Shown here piece after piece: positions 7,271-13,760 of a stretch of DNA of 13,760 bases (position 1 is its first letter; each line of letters begins with the position of its first letter). This stretch comes from Bacteroidota bacterium. GTDB taxonomy: Bacteria; Bacteroidota; Bacteroidia; Flavobacteriales; Flavobacteriaceae. Both the position numbers and the translations under genes were made by a program. Under the pieces are notes generated by a model. That model was not told the DNA's origin and searched no databases. It saw only the letters and a list, made by a program, of their open reading frames with translations. The stretch spans positions 1-13,760 of the forward strand of contig JADWMI010000040.1 of assembly GCA_015767395.1 (NCBI GenBank), in the 5' to 3' direction.

Positions 7271-8327
7271 AATACTACTATTCCTTTTTTTAATACCTTT
7301 AGCTGTATCAGCAACCGATAAAAGAGGTAAGTACACTAAAAACAAAGTAATTAATAAGGTATATCCCGTAAGCAAAGATGCCAGCTTAGCTGTTTCAAAT
7401 AAATATGGGAATATTAATATTGTTACAGGAAATTCAGACCAAATAGAAATTAGCGTTTCCATTACTACCAATGGTGATAATGAAGAAAAGGTTGCCGAAC
7501 GTTTAAAGCAAATTAATATTGAATTTAGCGCTAGTTCTAATAGCGTTACAGCCAAGACAATTATTGGAAAAACTTCCAATTCTTGGAACTGGGGTAGAAA
7601 TAACAATGTAAATATGGAAATAAACTACATTATTAAAATGCCAGTAACAAATAGTGTTAACCTTAATAATGACTACGGTGGAATAGCCTTAGATAAACTA
7701 GAAGGTTCTGCCAAAATTAATTGTGATTATGGAAAAATCACTATTGGAGAATTATTAAACCCTTCGAATTCTATAAACATTGATTACACAAATAAATCGA
7801 CCATTGAGTATATGAAAAATGGTGATATAAATGCAGATTATTCAACACTACATATTGAAAAAACAGGTAACGTTGACTTAAATGCTGACTACTCCCATAT
7901 CTCATTTGGAATGGTAGCTGATTTAAATTATAATTGTGATTATGGTGATTTAAAAATTGACAACGCTACTAATGTTGTTGGAAACTGTGACTATATGCAC
8001 ACAACTATTGGTAAATTATTTGGTTCTGGTGTTTTTGATATAGACTATGGATCTCTTAAAATAAACTCCCTTGGTGAAAGTTTCAAAAAGCTAAATGTAG
8101 AATCTTCGTATACTCCAATAAAATTGGGTTTAAATTCAACAAACTCCTTTAATTTTGAAGCAAATCTAGGCTATGGAAGTTTAAAAAATACTGATGGTTT
8201 TACCTTTAATAAAGAAATAACAAAAAATACTTCTAAATACTATCAAGGTTACTTTAACACTCCTAACTCAACTAGTTCTATTGTAGTTAATTCAAAATAC
8301 GGTAGTGTGACTTTTACAAACAACTAA
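7254..8327 (+). CDS. Secreted repeat protein, predicted beta-solenoid with about 18-residue 'DY' coils
   Basis: A 357-residue exported protein. Residues 1-20 form a signal peptide (MKTMYKILLF start, AVSA cleavage region). From residue 139 the sequence repeats a turn of the form N-x-D-Y-G/S-x-[IL]: the Tyr is at 141, 159, 178, 196, 213, 230, 247 and 265, spaced 17-19 apart, with weaker copies at 286, 307 and 349. Such spacing with alternating hydrophobics (INADYSTLHIEKTG type) suggests a right-handed beta-helix, like the DUF4097 and GIN groups. The first 130 residues hold an earlier NKYGNINI copy and a helical segment. No lipobox, membrane helix or enzyme motif is seen. The start at 7254 overlaps the anti-sigma gene by 17 bases; an in-frame ATG at 7263 is an alternative and keeps the signal peptide. 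The GIN protein gene follows after 10 bases. Function unknown; periplasmic or surface role inferred. Confidence 0.75.
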   Translation: MKTMYKILLFLFLIPLAVSATDKRGKYTKNKVINKVYPVSKDASLAVSNKYGNINIVTGNSDQIEISVSITTNGDNEEKVAERLKQINIEFSASSNSVTAKTIIGKTSNSWNWGRNNNVNMEINYIIKMPVTNSVNLNNDYGGIALDKLEGSAKINCDYGKITIGELLNPSNSINIDYTNKSTIEYMKNGDINADYSTLHIEKTGNVDLNADYSHISFGMVADLNYNCDYGDLKIDNATNVVGNCDYMHTTIGKLFGSGVFDIDYGSLKINSLGESFKKLNVESSYTPIKLGLNSTNSFNFEANLGYGSLKNTDGFTFNKEITKNTSKYYQGYFNTPNSTSSIVVNSKYGSVTFTNN

Positions 8328-8337
8328 ACAAATTATT

Positions 8338-9054
8338 ATGAAAACTATTACAAGCTTAATTACAATTTTATTATTTACCTGCTTTACTTTAACTGCCCAA
8401 AAAACAATTAAAGGTGATGGAAATCAGGTAACAAAAACGAGATCAGTTGGTGATTTTGATAAAATTGCTGTTTCTGGACACTTTAAAGTTACCTTAGAAA
8501 AAGGAAAAGAAGGAGACATAACTATCACAGGAGAAGGCAATATAATTGAAAAACTTGAAACTACAGTAAATGATGGGGTTTTAAAAATTAAATTTAAAAA
8601 GGGTTTAAATTTAAGATCTCACAAAACTATTTATTTAACTATTGGTTATCAAGATATTGAAGGCGTTTCATTATCTGGTTCAGGTGAAGTAGTTTGTAAC
8701 GACCTTATTAATGCTAAAGATTTAAATTTAAGCTTATCTGGCTCTGGCAACTTCAAATTAAATGTTGAGTCAACCAATTTAGACGCTTCAATTTCTGGTT
8801 CAGGAAATATGAGTTTGACAGGTAACTCTAATAATTTTTCAACTGGAATATCGGGATCTGGAAATATGAACGCACAAAAACTAACAGCTCAAGTAGTCAA
8901 TGCTAAAATATCCGGATCTGGAAATGTAAAGGTAAATGCCGTAAATGAGATCAATGCCAAAACATCAGGTTCTGGAAATATTATTTACAGTGGTAATCCA
9001 ACCATCATAAAGGCCAATTCAAGTGGTTCAGGATCTATTCAAAAAAGAAATTAA
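8338..9054 (+). CDS. Head GIN domain-containing protein (DUF2807), secreted
   Basis: A 238-residue exported protein with a signal peptide (residues 1-20, cut before Gln21 after TLTA). The next part, GDGNQVTKTRSVGDFDKIAVSGHFKV (26-51), is the typical opening of the head GIN/DUF2807 family of Bacteroidota. Seven SGSG turns follow at residues 113, 134, 153, 172, 192, 210 and 229, i.e. every 18-21 residues, five of them SGSGN. This is the pattern of a beta-solenoid in which each coil turns at Ser-Gly-Ser-Gly. No biochemical role is established for the family to my knowledge; structures suggest adhesive or bactofilin-like surfaces. It is the last gene of the sigma/anti-sigma unit, 10 bases after the 'DY' repeat protein, and is followed by a strong terminator. 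Both secreted proteins probably act together outside the inner membrane. Confidence 0.88.
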   Translation: MKTITSLITILLFTCFTLTAQKTIKGDGNQVTKTRSVGDFDKIAVSGHFKVTLEKGKEGDITITGEGNIIEKLETTVNDGVLKIKFKKGLNLRSHKTIYLTIGYQDIEGVSLSGSGEVVCNDLINAKDLNLSLSGSGNFKLNVESTNLDASISGSGNMSLTGNSNNFSTGISGSGNMNAQKLTAQVVNAKISGSGNVKVNAVNEINAKTSGSGNIIYSGNPTIIKANSSGSGSIQKRN

Positions 9055-9073
9055 CTCAATTTTTTATAAACTA

Positions 9074-9107
9074 AAAAACGTCCAAACTTAACAGTTTGGA
9101 CGTTTTT
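9074..9107. terminator. Bidirectional intrinsic terminator between the GIN gene and the glmM operon
   Basis: Two 15-base arms, AAAAACGTCCAAACT (9074-9088) and AGTTTGGACGTTTTT (9093-9107), are perfect inverted repeats around a TAAC loop. The A/T ends give a U-tract in either direction, so the hairpin ends the sigma-factor operon on the + strand and the glmM operon on the - strand. Confidence 0.93.
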
Positions 9108-9122
9108 ATTTTATGTGATTGG

Positions 9123-10010
9123 TTACTGTTTCTTATTCTTTTTATTCTTGCCGGTCGCTACATTAAATTTTCCGCCAAATACCCACATATTTTCAAAAAA
9201 GGTAAAATGTTGTGAGGCAACATCTGATTTACTTGCGGTAGTTCTAATATCTTGCATATTAATATAACCTGCTTTAAAAGTATATTGAATAAAGAAATAT
9301 TTAAAAAAGGTTAAATCCAATCCAACATGGGCGGACATTCCATAACCGGAAACATGAAATTCATCATAACGTTCATTACCCATTAATTTCGTATTCGTTT
9401 TCGGATACAAAACACCTACACCAATACCCTCCGTTAAATTTATATCTATATTTTTAACTTTAAAACCAATCCAATTATCAACGGTATCAAATCTGTTTAC
9501 TTCAACAGTAACATAATTCAATCCATCTGTATGTTCAAAAGTTAAAAAATCTTCATCTAAAAAAATTTCATCATTATTATACACTCCAGTATATGCACTT
9601 CCATTATCTATATTTCCACTTATATTAACTGTTTGATCGTTATACATTACATACTTCATATGATCCACACCAATGGCTACATTGTAATGGTCGTGAAAAA
9701 AATATCCAACTCTAAAATTTGTTTGTGGAATGGTAAGTTCATCAGGCTTTAAATAATAAATTCCGAATGGCTTCGGTTTATCTCTAGCCTTTACATCATC
9801 TAAAGTGAAATAGTAATCATCTCCTTTAAAAGTGATATCAGATTTTGAATAATTACCCCTATTCCATCCCCAAAAAGCGAACATTCTCCCTTTGTTATGA
9901 GGTACATCATTAAAGTTTATTTTTGTTTCCACTTCTTCTGCTGTATCTATTTCCTGAGAATACGAGGTAAGCGTGTTTAGCAATACAAATACTATTATAA
10001 ATTTTCTCAT
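9123..10010 (-). CDS. Exported protein of unknown function, putative outer-membrane beta-barrel
   Basis: A 295-residue protein I do not recognise at family level beyond a general outer-membrane look. Residues 1-18 are a signal peptide (MRKFIIVFVL start, cleavage SYS|QE). The mature part is rich in Tyr, Phe, Asp and Asn, with alternating-hydrophobic strands such as FRVGYFFHDHYNVAIGVDH (98-116) and HVGLDLTFFKYFFIQYTFKAGYI, and near-symmetrical GVGVLY and GMSAHVG segments, consistent with beta strands of a small barrel. It ends in a basic GKNKKNKKQ tail rather than an aromatic C-terminal residue, which argues against a classical BamA-type signal directly at the end. It starts 5 bases after the glmM stop, so it is co-transcribed with glmM and is the last gene before the shared terminator. 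A cell-envelope role is inferred only from export signal and operon partner. Confidence 0.7.
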   Translation of the reverse strand: MRKFIIVFVLLNTLTSYSQEIDTAEEVETKINFNDVPHNKGRMFAFWGWNRGNYSKSDITFKGDDYYFTLDDVKARDKPKPFGIYYLKPDELTIPQTNFRVGYFFHDHYNVAIGVDHMKYVMYNDQTVNISGNIDNGSAYTGVYNNDEIFLDEDFLTFEHTDGLNYVTVEVNRFDTVDNWIGFKVKNIDINLTEGIGVGVLYPKTNTKLMGNERYDEFHVSGYGMSAHVGLDLTFFKYFFIQYTFKAGYINMQDIRTTASKSDVASQHFTFFENMWVFGGKFNVATGKNKKNKKQ

Positions 10011-10015
10011 TCTAG

Positions 10016-11398
10016 TTAAATAAGCTCTTTAATTTCTGAAATAAATCTTACCGCCAATTCATCAGCACTTTTTTGAGATGTACTTTCAGTGTAAATTCTA
10101 ATAATAGGTTCTGTATTAGATTTTCTTAAATGAATCCATTCTGAAGCAAAATTTATTTTTACACCATCAATAGTAATCACATCTTCATTTTTATAATTTG
10201 AAGCAATCGTTACCAAAATATTGTCAACATCAATTTGAGGTGTTAATTCAATTTTATTTTTACTCATAAAATAACTCGGATAGCTATCTCTTAATTCCTT
10301 ACAAGACATTTTAAGATTTGCTAAATGCGATAAGAACAATGCCACACCAACCAAAGAATCTCTTCCATAATGTGATTCAGGATAAATAATTCCTCCATTT
10401 CCTTCTCCACCAATAATTGCATTTGATGCCTTCATCAAATCAACTACATTAACCTCTCCTACTGCACTTGCTTGGTACTTTCCACCATGTTTTTCTGTAA
10501 TATCTCTTAGCGCTCTTGAAGATGACAAATTAGAAACGGTATTTCCTTTTGTTTTTCCCAGTACATAATCTGCACAGGCAACCAAGGTATATTCCTCTCC
10601 AAACATAGAACCATCCTCATTTACAATAGCCAACCTGTCAACATCTGGATCCACTACAATTCCAAAATCTGCTTTTACTTTTACTACCAATTCTGAAATA
10701 TCAGTCAAGTGCTCTTTCAATGGTTCTGGATTGTGAGGAAATTGTCCATTTGGCTCACAGTATAATTGAATACATTCAACCCCTAACCTCTCTAACAATG
10801 CTGGAATTGCAATTCCTCCTGTAGAATTCACCGCATCAACAACTACTTTAAAATTCGCTTTTTTAATAGCTTCAACATCAACCAAGTCCAGTTTAAGCAC
10901 TTCATTAATATGTTTGTTTATGTAGCCTTGTTTTTTTCTATAACCTCCTAAATCATCTATGTCTGCAAAAAGGAAGGCATTGTCTTCTGCTATTTTCAAC
11001 ACTTCTTCACCATCCTTAGCATTTAAAAACTCTCCTTTTTCATTCAGCAACTTTAAAGCATTCCACTGTTTTGGATTGTGGCTTGCTGTGATAATAATTC
11101 CACCATCTGCATCGTCTAATGTAACCGCTACTTCAACCGTTGGAGTTGTAGATAAGCCAATATCCGAAACATTAATTCCTAATCCAACCAATGTATTACA
11201 AACCAAGCTACTCACCATTTTCCCTGAAATACGTGCATCTCGTCCAACAACAACTGTTAGGTTTTCTTTTTTTGAATGTTTTTTTAACCACATCCCGTAA
11301 GCTGCAGCAAATTTAACAGCATCTATCGGAGTTAAATTGTCGCTTACTTCTCCTCCTATTGTTCCTCGTATTCCTGAAATTGATTTTATTAAAGCCAT
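10016..11398 (-). CDS. glmM: Phosphoglucosamine mutase (alpha-D-phosphohexomutase family)
   Basis: Converts glucosamine-6-phosphate to glucosamine-1-phosphate, feeding UDP-GlcNAc for peptidoglycan and LPS. The 460-residue product has the four family signatures: the phosphoserine loop TASHNP at residues 104-109 (Ser106), the Mg2+ loop DPDVDR at 250-255, the sugar-binding GEGNGG at 331-336, and the phosphate-binding RKSNTEPIIR at 425-434. The SNTEP form, rather than the SGTEP of the proteobacterial enzyme, is the version seen in Bacteroidota and archaeal-like members, so phosphomannomutase or phosphoglucomutase activity cannot be excluded by sequence alone. The ATG at 11398 is preceded by a TATCTTTG box, and the rpsA terminator lies upstream, making glmM the head of a two-gene unit with the exported protein gene. 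Confidence 0.92.
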   Translation of the reverse strand: MALIKSISGIRGTIGGEVSDNLTPIDAVKFAAAYGMWLKKHSKKENLTVVVGRDARISGKMVSSLVCNTLVGLGINVSDIGLSTTPTVEVAVTLDDADGGIIITASHNPKQWNALKLLNEKGEFLNAKDGEEVLKIAEDNAFLFADIDDLGGYRKKQGYINKHINEVLKLDLVDVEAIKKANFKVVVDAVNSTGGIAIPALLERLGVECIQLYCEPNGQFPHNPEPLKEHLTDISELVVKVKADFGIVVDPDVDRLAIVNEDGSMFGEEYTLVACADYVLGKTKGNTVSNLSSSRALRDITEKHGGKYQASAVGEVNVVDLMKASNAIIGGEGNGGIIYPESHYGRDSLVGVALFLSHLANLKMSCKELRDSYPSYFMSKNKIELTPQIDVDNILVTIASNYKNEDVITIDGVKINFASEWIHLRKSNTEPIIRIYTESTSQKSADELAVRFISEIKELI

Positions 11399-11415
11399 TT
11401 TTTTTATTTAGTTTT

Positions 11416-11423
11416 CAAAGATA
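11416..11423 (-). promoter_or_regulatory. Probable -7 element of the glmM operon
   Basis: On the - strand TATCTTTG matches TAnnTTTG exactly, 17 bases before the glmM start codon. There is no TTG at the expected -33 distance, only a T-rich stretch that is part of the upstream terminator. A 6-base inverted repeat GTTATT-N5-AATAAC (11427-11443) fills the -33/-7 spacer. Confidence 0.5.
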
Positions 11424-11445
11424 ATTGTTATTGAATTAATAACAT

Positions 11446-11477
11446 AAAAAAAAGCTGTATCAATTGATACAGCTTTT
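11446..11477 (-). terminator. Intrinsic terminator of rpsA
   Basis: A 28-base perfect palindrome (11450-11477; arms AAAAGCTGTATCAA and TTGATACAGCTTTT) lies 25 bases past the rpsA stop. On the - strand its stem runs into a T tract that extends to 11446. It separates rpsA from glmM, so the two are independent transcripts. Confidence 0.9.
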
Positions 11478-11501
11478 CATATTTTAAAATCTCAGAGAAT
11501 C

Positions 11502-13553
11502 TTATTTCCCTTCCATTTTTTTCTTTAATGCAGCTAAATCACCACCTAAATCACCAAGAGTTGTTTTCTCGGCAGAATCAGCTTTTTTCTGAGCTACTTT
11601 AATATTTTTCTCTTCTTGAGCTTTAAAAATTGAAGTATGTGAAGCTACAATTCTTCTGAATTCTTTATTAAATTCAATCACTTTGAAGTCTACAGAATCT
11701 CCTTTAGCTAATTTAGTACCATCTTCTTTGGTTGTAAATCTACTAGGAACAAAAGCTTCTACTTCATCATTAAAAGTAATGATTAAACCTTTATCACTTT
11801 TATCTTTTACAATTGCAGGATGAATAGAATCAATAGCATATGTAGTTTCGTGAGAATCCCAAGGGTTTTCATTAGTTTGTTTGTGACCTAAATTTAATTT
11901 ACGTCCTGCAACATCTAATTCCAATACTTGAACTTCTAATTTATCTCCTACAGAAGTGAAATCTGATGGATGCTTAATTTTCTTAGTCCAAGAAAGATCA
12001 GAAATATAAACCAAACCATCAATACCTTCTTCTAATTCAACAAAAACACCGAAGTTAGTATAGTTACGTACAATACCTGTGTGCGTTGAACCAACTGGAT
12101 ATTTTTTGTCAATGTCAGTCCAAGGATCTGGATGTAATTGCTTAATACCTAAACTCATTTTTCTTTCTTCTCTATCTAAAGTTAAAACCTGAGCTTCAAC
12201 TTCGTCACCAACAGATACAAAATCTTGTGCAGAACGTAAGTGTGTTGACCAAGACATTTCAGAAACGTGAATCAATCCTTCAACTCCTTGTGCTACTTCA
12301 ATAAATGCACCGTAATCAGCAAGTACTACTACTTTACCTTTTACAGAATCACCTACTTTAATTTCATTATCTAAAGCTTCCCAAGGGTGTGCGTTTAATT
12401 GTTTTAAACCTAATTGGATTCTTGTTTTCTCATCATCAAAATCAAGAATTACAACGTTTAATACTTGGTCTAATTCAACCACTTCACTTGGATGATTTAT
12501 TCTAGACCATGATAAATCTGTAATGTGAACCAAACCGTCAACACCACCTAAATCAACAAATACACCATAAGAAGTAATGTTTTTAACAACACCTTCTAAT
12601 ACTTGTCCTTTTTCTAATTTACCAATAATTTCTTTTTTCTGAATTTCAATATCAGCTTCAATAAGCGCTTTGTGAGATACCACAACATTTTTAAATTCTT
12701 GGTTGATTTTCACAACTTTGAATTCCATTGTTTTCTCTACATATTGATCGTAGTCTCTAATAGGTTTCACATCAATTTGAGAACCTGGTAAGAATGCTTC
12801 AATTCCGAAAACATCTACAATCATACCACCACGAGTTCTACATTTAACGAAACCGTTAACTACTTCACCTGTTTCATGTGCATTGTTTACACGATCCCAA
12901 GCTTTAATAACTCTTGCTTTTTTGTGTGACAATACCAATTGACCAGTATTATCTTCTCTTTTATCAACTAAAACTTCTACAACATCTCCAACTGCTAGGT
13001 TAGGATTGTAACGAAATTCGTTTAAAGAAATAACACCTTCTGATTTAGAATTGATATCAATAATTGCTTCACGATCCGTTTTTCTAACTACCGTACCATC
13101 AATTACTTCACGCTCATTAACCATTCCTAAAGTACCTTCTAAGGCAGCTTCAAATGATTTAATGTTTTCTTCGTCAACTGCTTCAATACCTTCTTCGTAT
13201 TTATGCCAGTCAAAGCCTTCTAAAAATTCTTCAGGAGTAAGTTTTACTTCTTCTACAACCTCTTCTACTTCTGCAACTTCTTCTACTTTTGCAGCTTCAA
13301 CTACAGCTTCTTCTGCTTTAGGAGCTTCAACTGCAACTTCTTCTACTTTTGCAGCTTCAACTACAGCTTCTTCTGCTTTAGGAGCTTCAACTACAGCTTC
13401 TTCTGCTTTAGGAGCCTCAACTACAACTTCCTCTGCTTTTGGAACTTCAACAACTTCTGGAGCCGTTTCAGTTACTTTTTCGGCAGTTGCCTTCGTTTTT
13501 TTTACTTTAGGAGCTTCTACTTGCTCTTCTGTTTTTTTTGTTTCTTCAGACAT
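11502..13553 (-). CDS. rpsA: 30S ribosomal protein S1 with a repetitive N-terminal extension
   Basis: Binds mRNA at the 30S subunit and helps start translation, important where Shine-Dalgarno pairing is weak, as in this phylum. The 683-residue product carries six S1 (OB-fold) domains at about 147-212, 227-297, 314-385, 399-472, 486-559 and 573-640; domains 3-5 show the canonical 'YGVFVDL...GLVHITDLSW' form. Domains 1, 2 and 6 are more divergent. The C-terminus adds a helical Lys-rich tail ending LGDLGGDLAALKKKMEGK. Ahead of the S1 domains is a roughly 105-residue low-complexity extension (see the repeat entry). The ATG at 13553 is the start of a typical MSEETKK opening and lies in an A-rich context without a Shine-Dalgarno. 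It has its own promoter, a long leader and its own terminator. Confidence 0.96.
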   Translation of the reverse strand: MSEETKKTEEQVEAPKVKKTKATAEKVTETAPEVVEVPKAEEVVVEAPKAEEAVVEAPKAEEAVVEAAKVEEVAVEAPKAEEAVVEAAKVEEVAEVEEVVEEVKLTPEEFLEGFDWHKYEEGIEAVDEENIKSFEAALEGTLGMVNEREVIDGTVVRKTDREAIIDINSKSEGVISLNEFRYNPNLAVGDVVEVLVDKREDNTGQLVLSHKKARVIKAWDRVNNAHETGEVVNGFVKCRTRGGMIVDVFGIEAFLPGSQIDVKPIRDYDQYVEKTMEFKVVKINQEFKNVVVSHKALIEADIEIQKKEIIGKLEKGQVLEGVVKNITSYGVFVDLGGVDGLVHITDLSWSRINHPSEVVELDQVLNVVILDFDDEKTRIQLGLKQLNAHPWEALDNEIKVGDSVKGKVVVLADYGAFIEVAQGVEGLIHVSEMSWSTHLRSAQDFVSVGDEVEAQVLTLDREERKMSLGIKQLHPDPWTDIDKKYPVGSTHTGIVRNYTNFGVFVELEEGIDGLVYISDLSWTKKIKHPSDFTSVGDKLEVQVLELDVAGRKLNLGHKQTNENPWDSHETTYAIDSIHPAIVKDKSDKGLIITFNDEVEAFVPSRFTTKEDGTKLAKGDSVDFKVIEFNKEFRRIVASHTSIFKAQEEKNIKVAQKKADSAEKTTLGDLGGDLAALKKKMEGK
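13245..13451 (-). repeat. 30-base coding tandem repeat in the rpsA N-terminal extension
   Basis: Residues 35-94 are six copies of a ten-residue unit close to VEAPKAEEAV, with variants VEVPKAEEVV and VEAAKVEEVA, then a degenerate EVEEVVEEV end. In DNA, 62 bases at 13271-13332 are identical to 13331-13392, so the PKA/AKV pair has been duplicated as a 60-base unit recently enough to leave no silent changes. The region is expected to be acidic, Ala/Val-rich and flexible or helical. Confidence 0.9.
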
Positions 13554-13679
13554 ATTTGCTGATGATTAAAATTTGTATCTTATTGTTATTCAGATTTTTA
13601 AACGATTCTAACGCTAAGAGATTATTTATATAATTTTTCAAAATATTCCTTTCTAAATCTGTTCTCGTAAAAAGGAGTG
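13554..13679 (-). other. Long rpsA leader (5' UTR), possible site of autoregulation
   Basis: If transcription starts just downstream of the -7 element at 13680-13687, the rpsA mRNA has about 120 untranslated bases, longer than the roughly 10-50 inferred for other genes here. S1 is autogenously controlled through its leader in Enterobacteria; whether this applies here is unknown. I see no strong hairpin and no convincing leader peptide; one frame reads NRFRKEYFEKLYK before a stop but has no ATG. Confidence 0.4.
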
Positions 13680-13711
13680 CAAATTTACTTATTTATTTTG
13701 AATCTAACAAA
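13680..13711 (-). promoter_or_regulatory. rpsA promoter
   Basis: On the - strand TTTG (13711-13708), a 20-base spacer and TAAATTTG (13687-13680) fit both boxes and the spacing of the Bacteroidota primary sigma consensus exactly. It is the best promoter in the window, as expected for a highly expressed ribosomal protein gene. Confidence 0.75.
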
Positions 13712-13760
13712 AAGAAAATGAAAGAGTTGTATAAGAAATAGGTAGTTGACATTCGATAAC

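Noticed and set aside
7238..7606. A 122-codon - strand frame with a hydrophobic C-terminal half
   Set aside because: The hydrophobic stretches are the antisense of the anti-sigma end and the next gene's signal peptide; both + strand genes are well supported.
13245..13451. CRISPR-like or intergenic repeat array
   Set aside because: The 30-base repeats are directly adjacent without unique spacers and keep the rpsA reading frame, so they are a coding tandem repeat.
13051..13569. A 172-codon open frame on the + strand opposite the rpsA start
   Set aside because: It is Ser/Thr/Ala-rich low complexity produced by reading the rpsA repeat array in antisense. It has no domain, and the S1 gene on the other strand is unambiguous.
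13621..13680. Leader peptide reading NRFRKEYFEKLYK upstream of rpsA
   Set aside because: The frame is only about 20 codons from stop to stop, has no ATG, GTG or TTG start, and its charged composition can arise from A-rich sequence.

Overview
The window looks like a chromosomal segment of a marine or environmental Flavobacteriaceae-type bacterium (phylum Bacteroidota). The DNA is strongly AT-rich. Genes lack clear Shine-Dalgarno sequences and are preceded instead by A-rich leaders. Several promoters match the Bacteroidota form (TTTG or TTG near -33 and TAnnTTTG near -7), and the gene order ruvX / def / DUF5606 / mazG is one I associate with this class. Genus cannot be fixed by eye. Most of the window is core genome; no tRNA, rRNA, CRISPR array, insertion sequence or phage gene was seen, and no gene-free stretch exceeds about 230 bases.

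Region 1 (1-3409, + strand): the 3' end of ruvX (Holliday junction resolvase-like), a DUF1919 gene starting on the ruvX stop codon, then def (peptide deformylase), a DUF5606 gene and mazG (NTP pyrophosphohydrolase) packed almost end to end behind their own promoter, then a short-chain dehydrogenase of the sepiapterin/benzil reductase type. A bidirectional hairpin terminator at 3433-3454 separates this from lon.

Region 2 (3477-5957, - strand): lon, the ATP-dependent AAA+ protease, with a promoter in the 231-base divergent intergenic region.

Region 3 (6189-9054, + strand): a compact four-gene unit of ECF sigma factor, membrane-anchored coiled-coil probable anti-sigma factor, a secreted protein with about 18-residue 'DY' repeats, and a secreted head-GIN (DUF2807) protein with about 19-residue 'SGSG' repeats. 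Both secreted products look like beta-solenoids. This is the most interesting block: a regulator pair translationally coupled to two exported repeat proteins, probably sensing or remodelling the cell surface. It ends in a strong bidirectional hairpin at 9074-9107.

Region 4 (9123-13553, - strand): rpsA (ribosomal protein S1, six S1 domains, with a repeat-rich Ala/Val/Glu N-terminal extension) behind a near-perfect Bacteroidota promoter and a leader of roughly 120 bases, its own terminator, then glmM (phosphoglucosamine mutase, cell-wall precursor synthesis) followed after 5 bases by a putative outer-membrane/secreted protein of unknown function.
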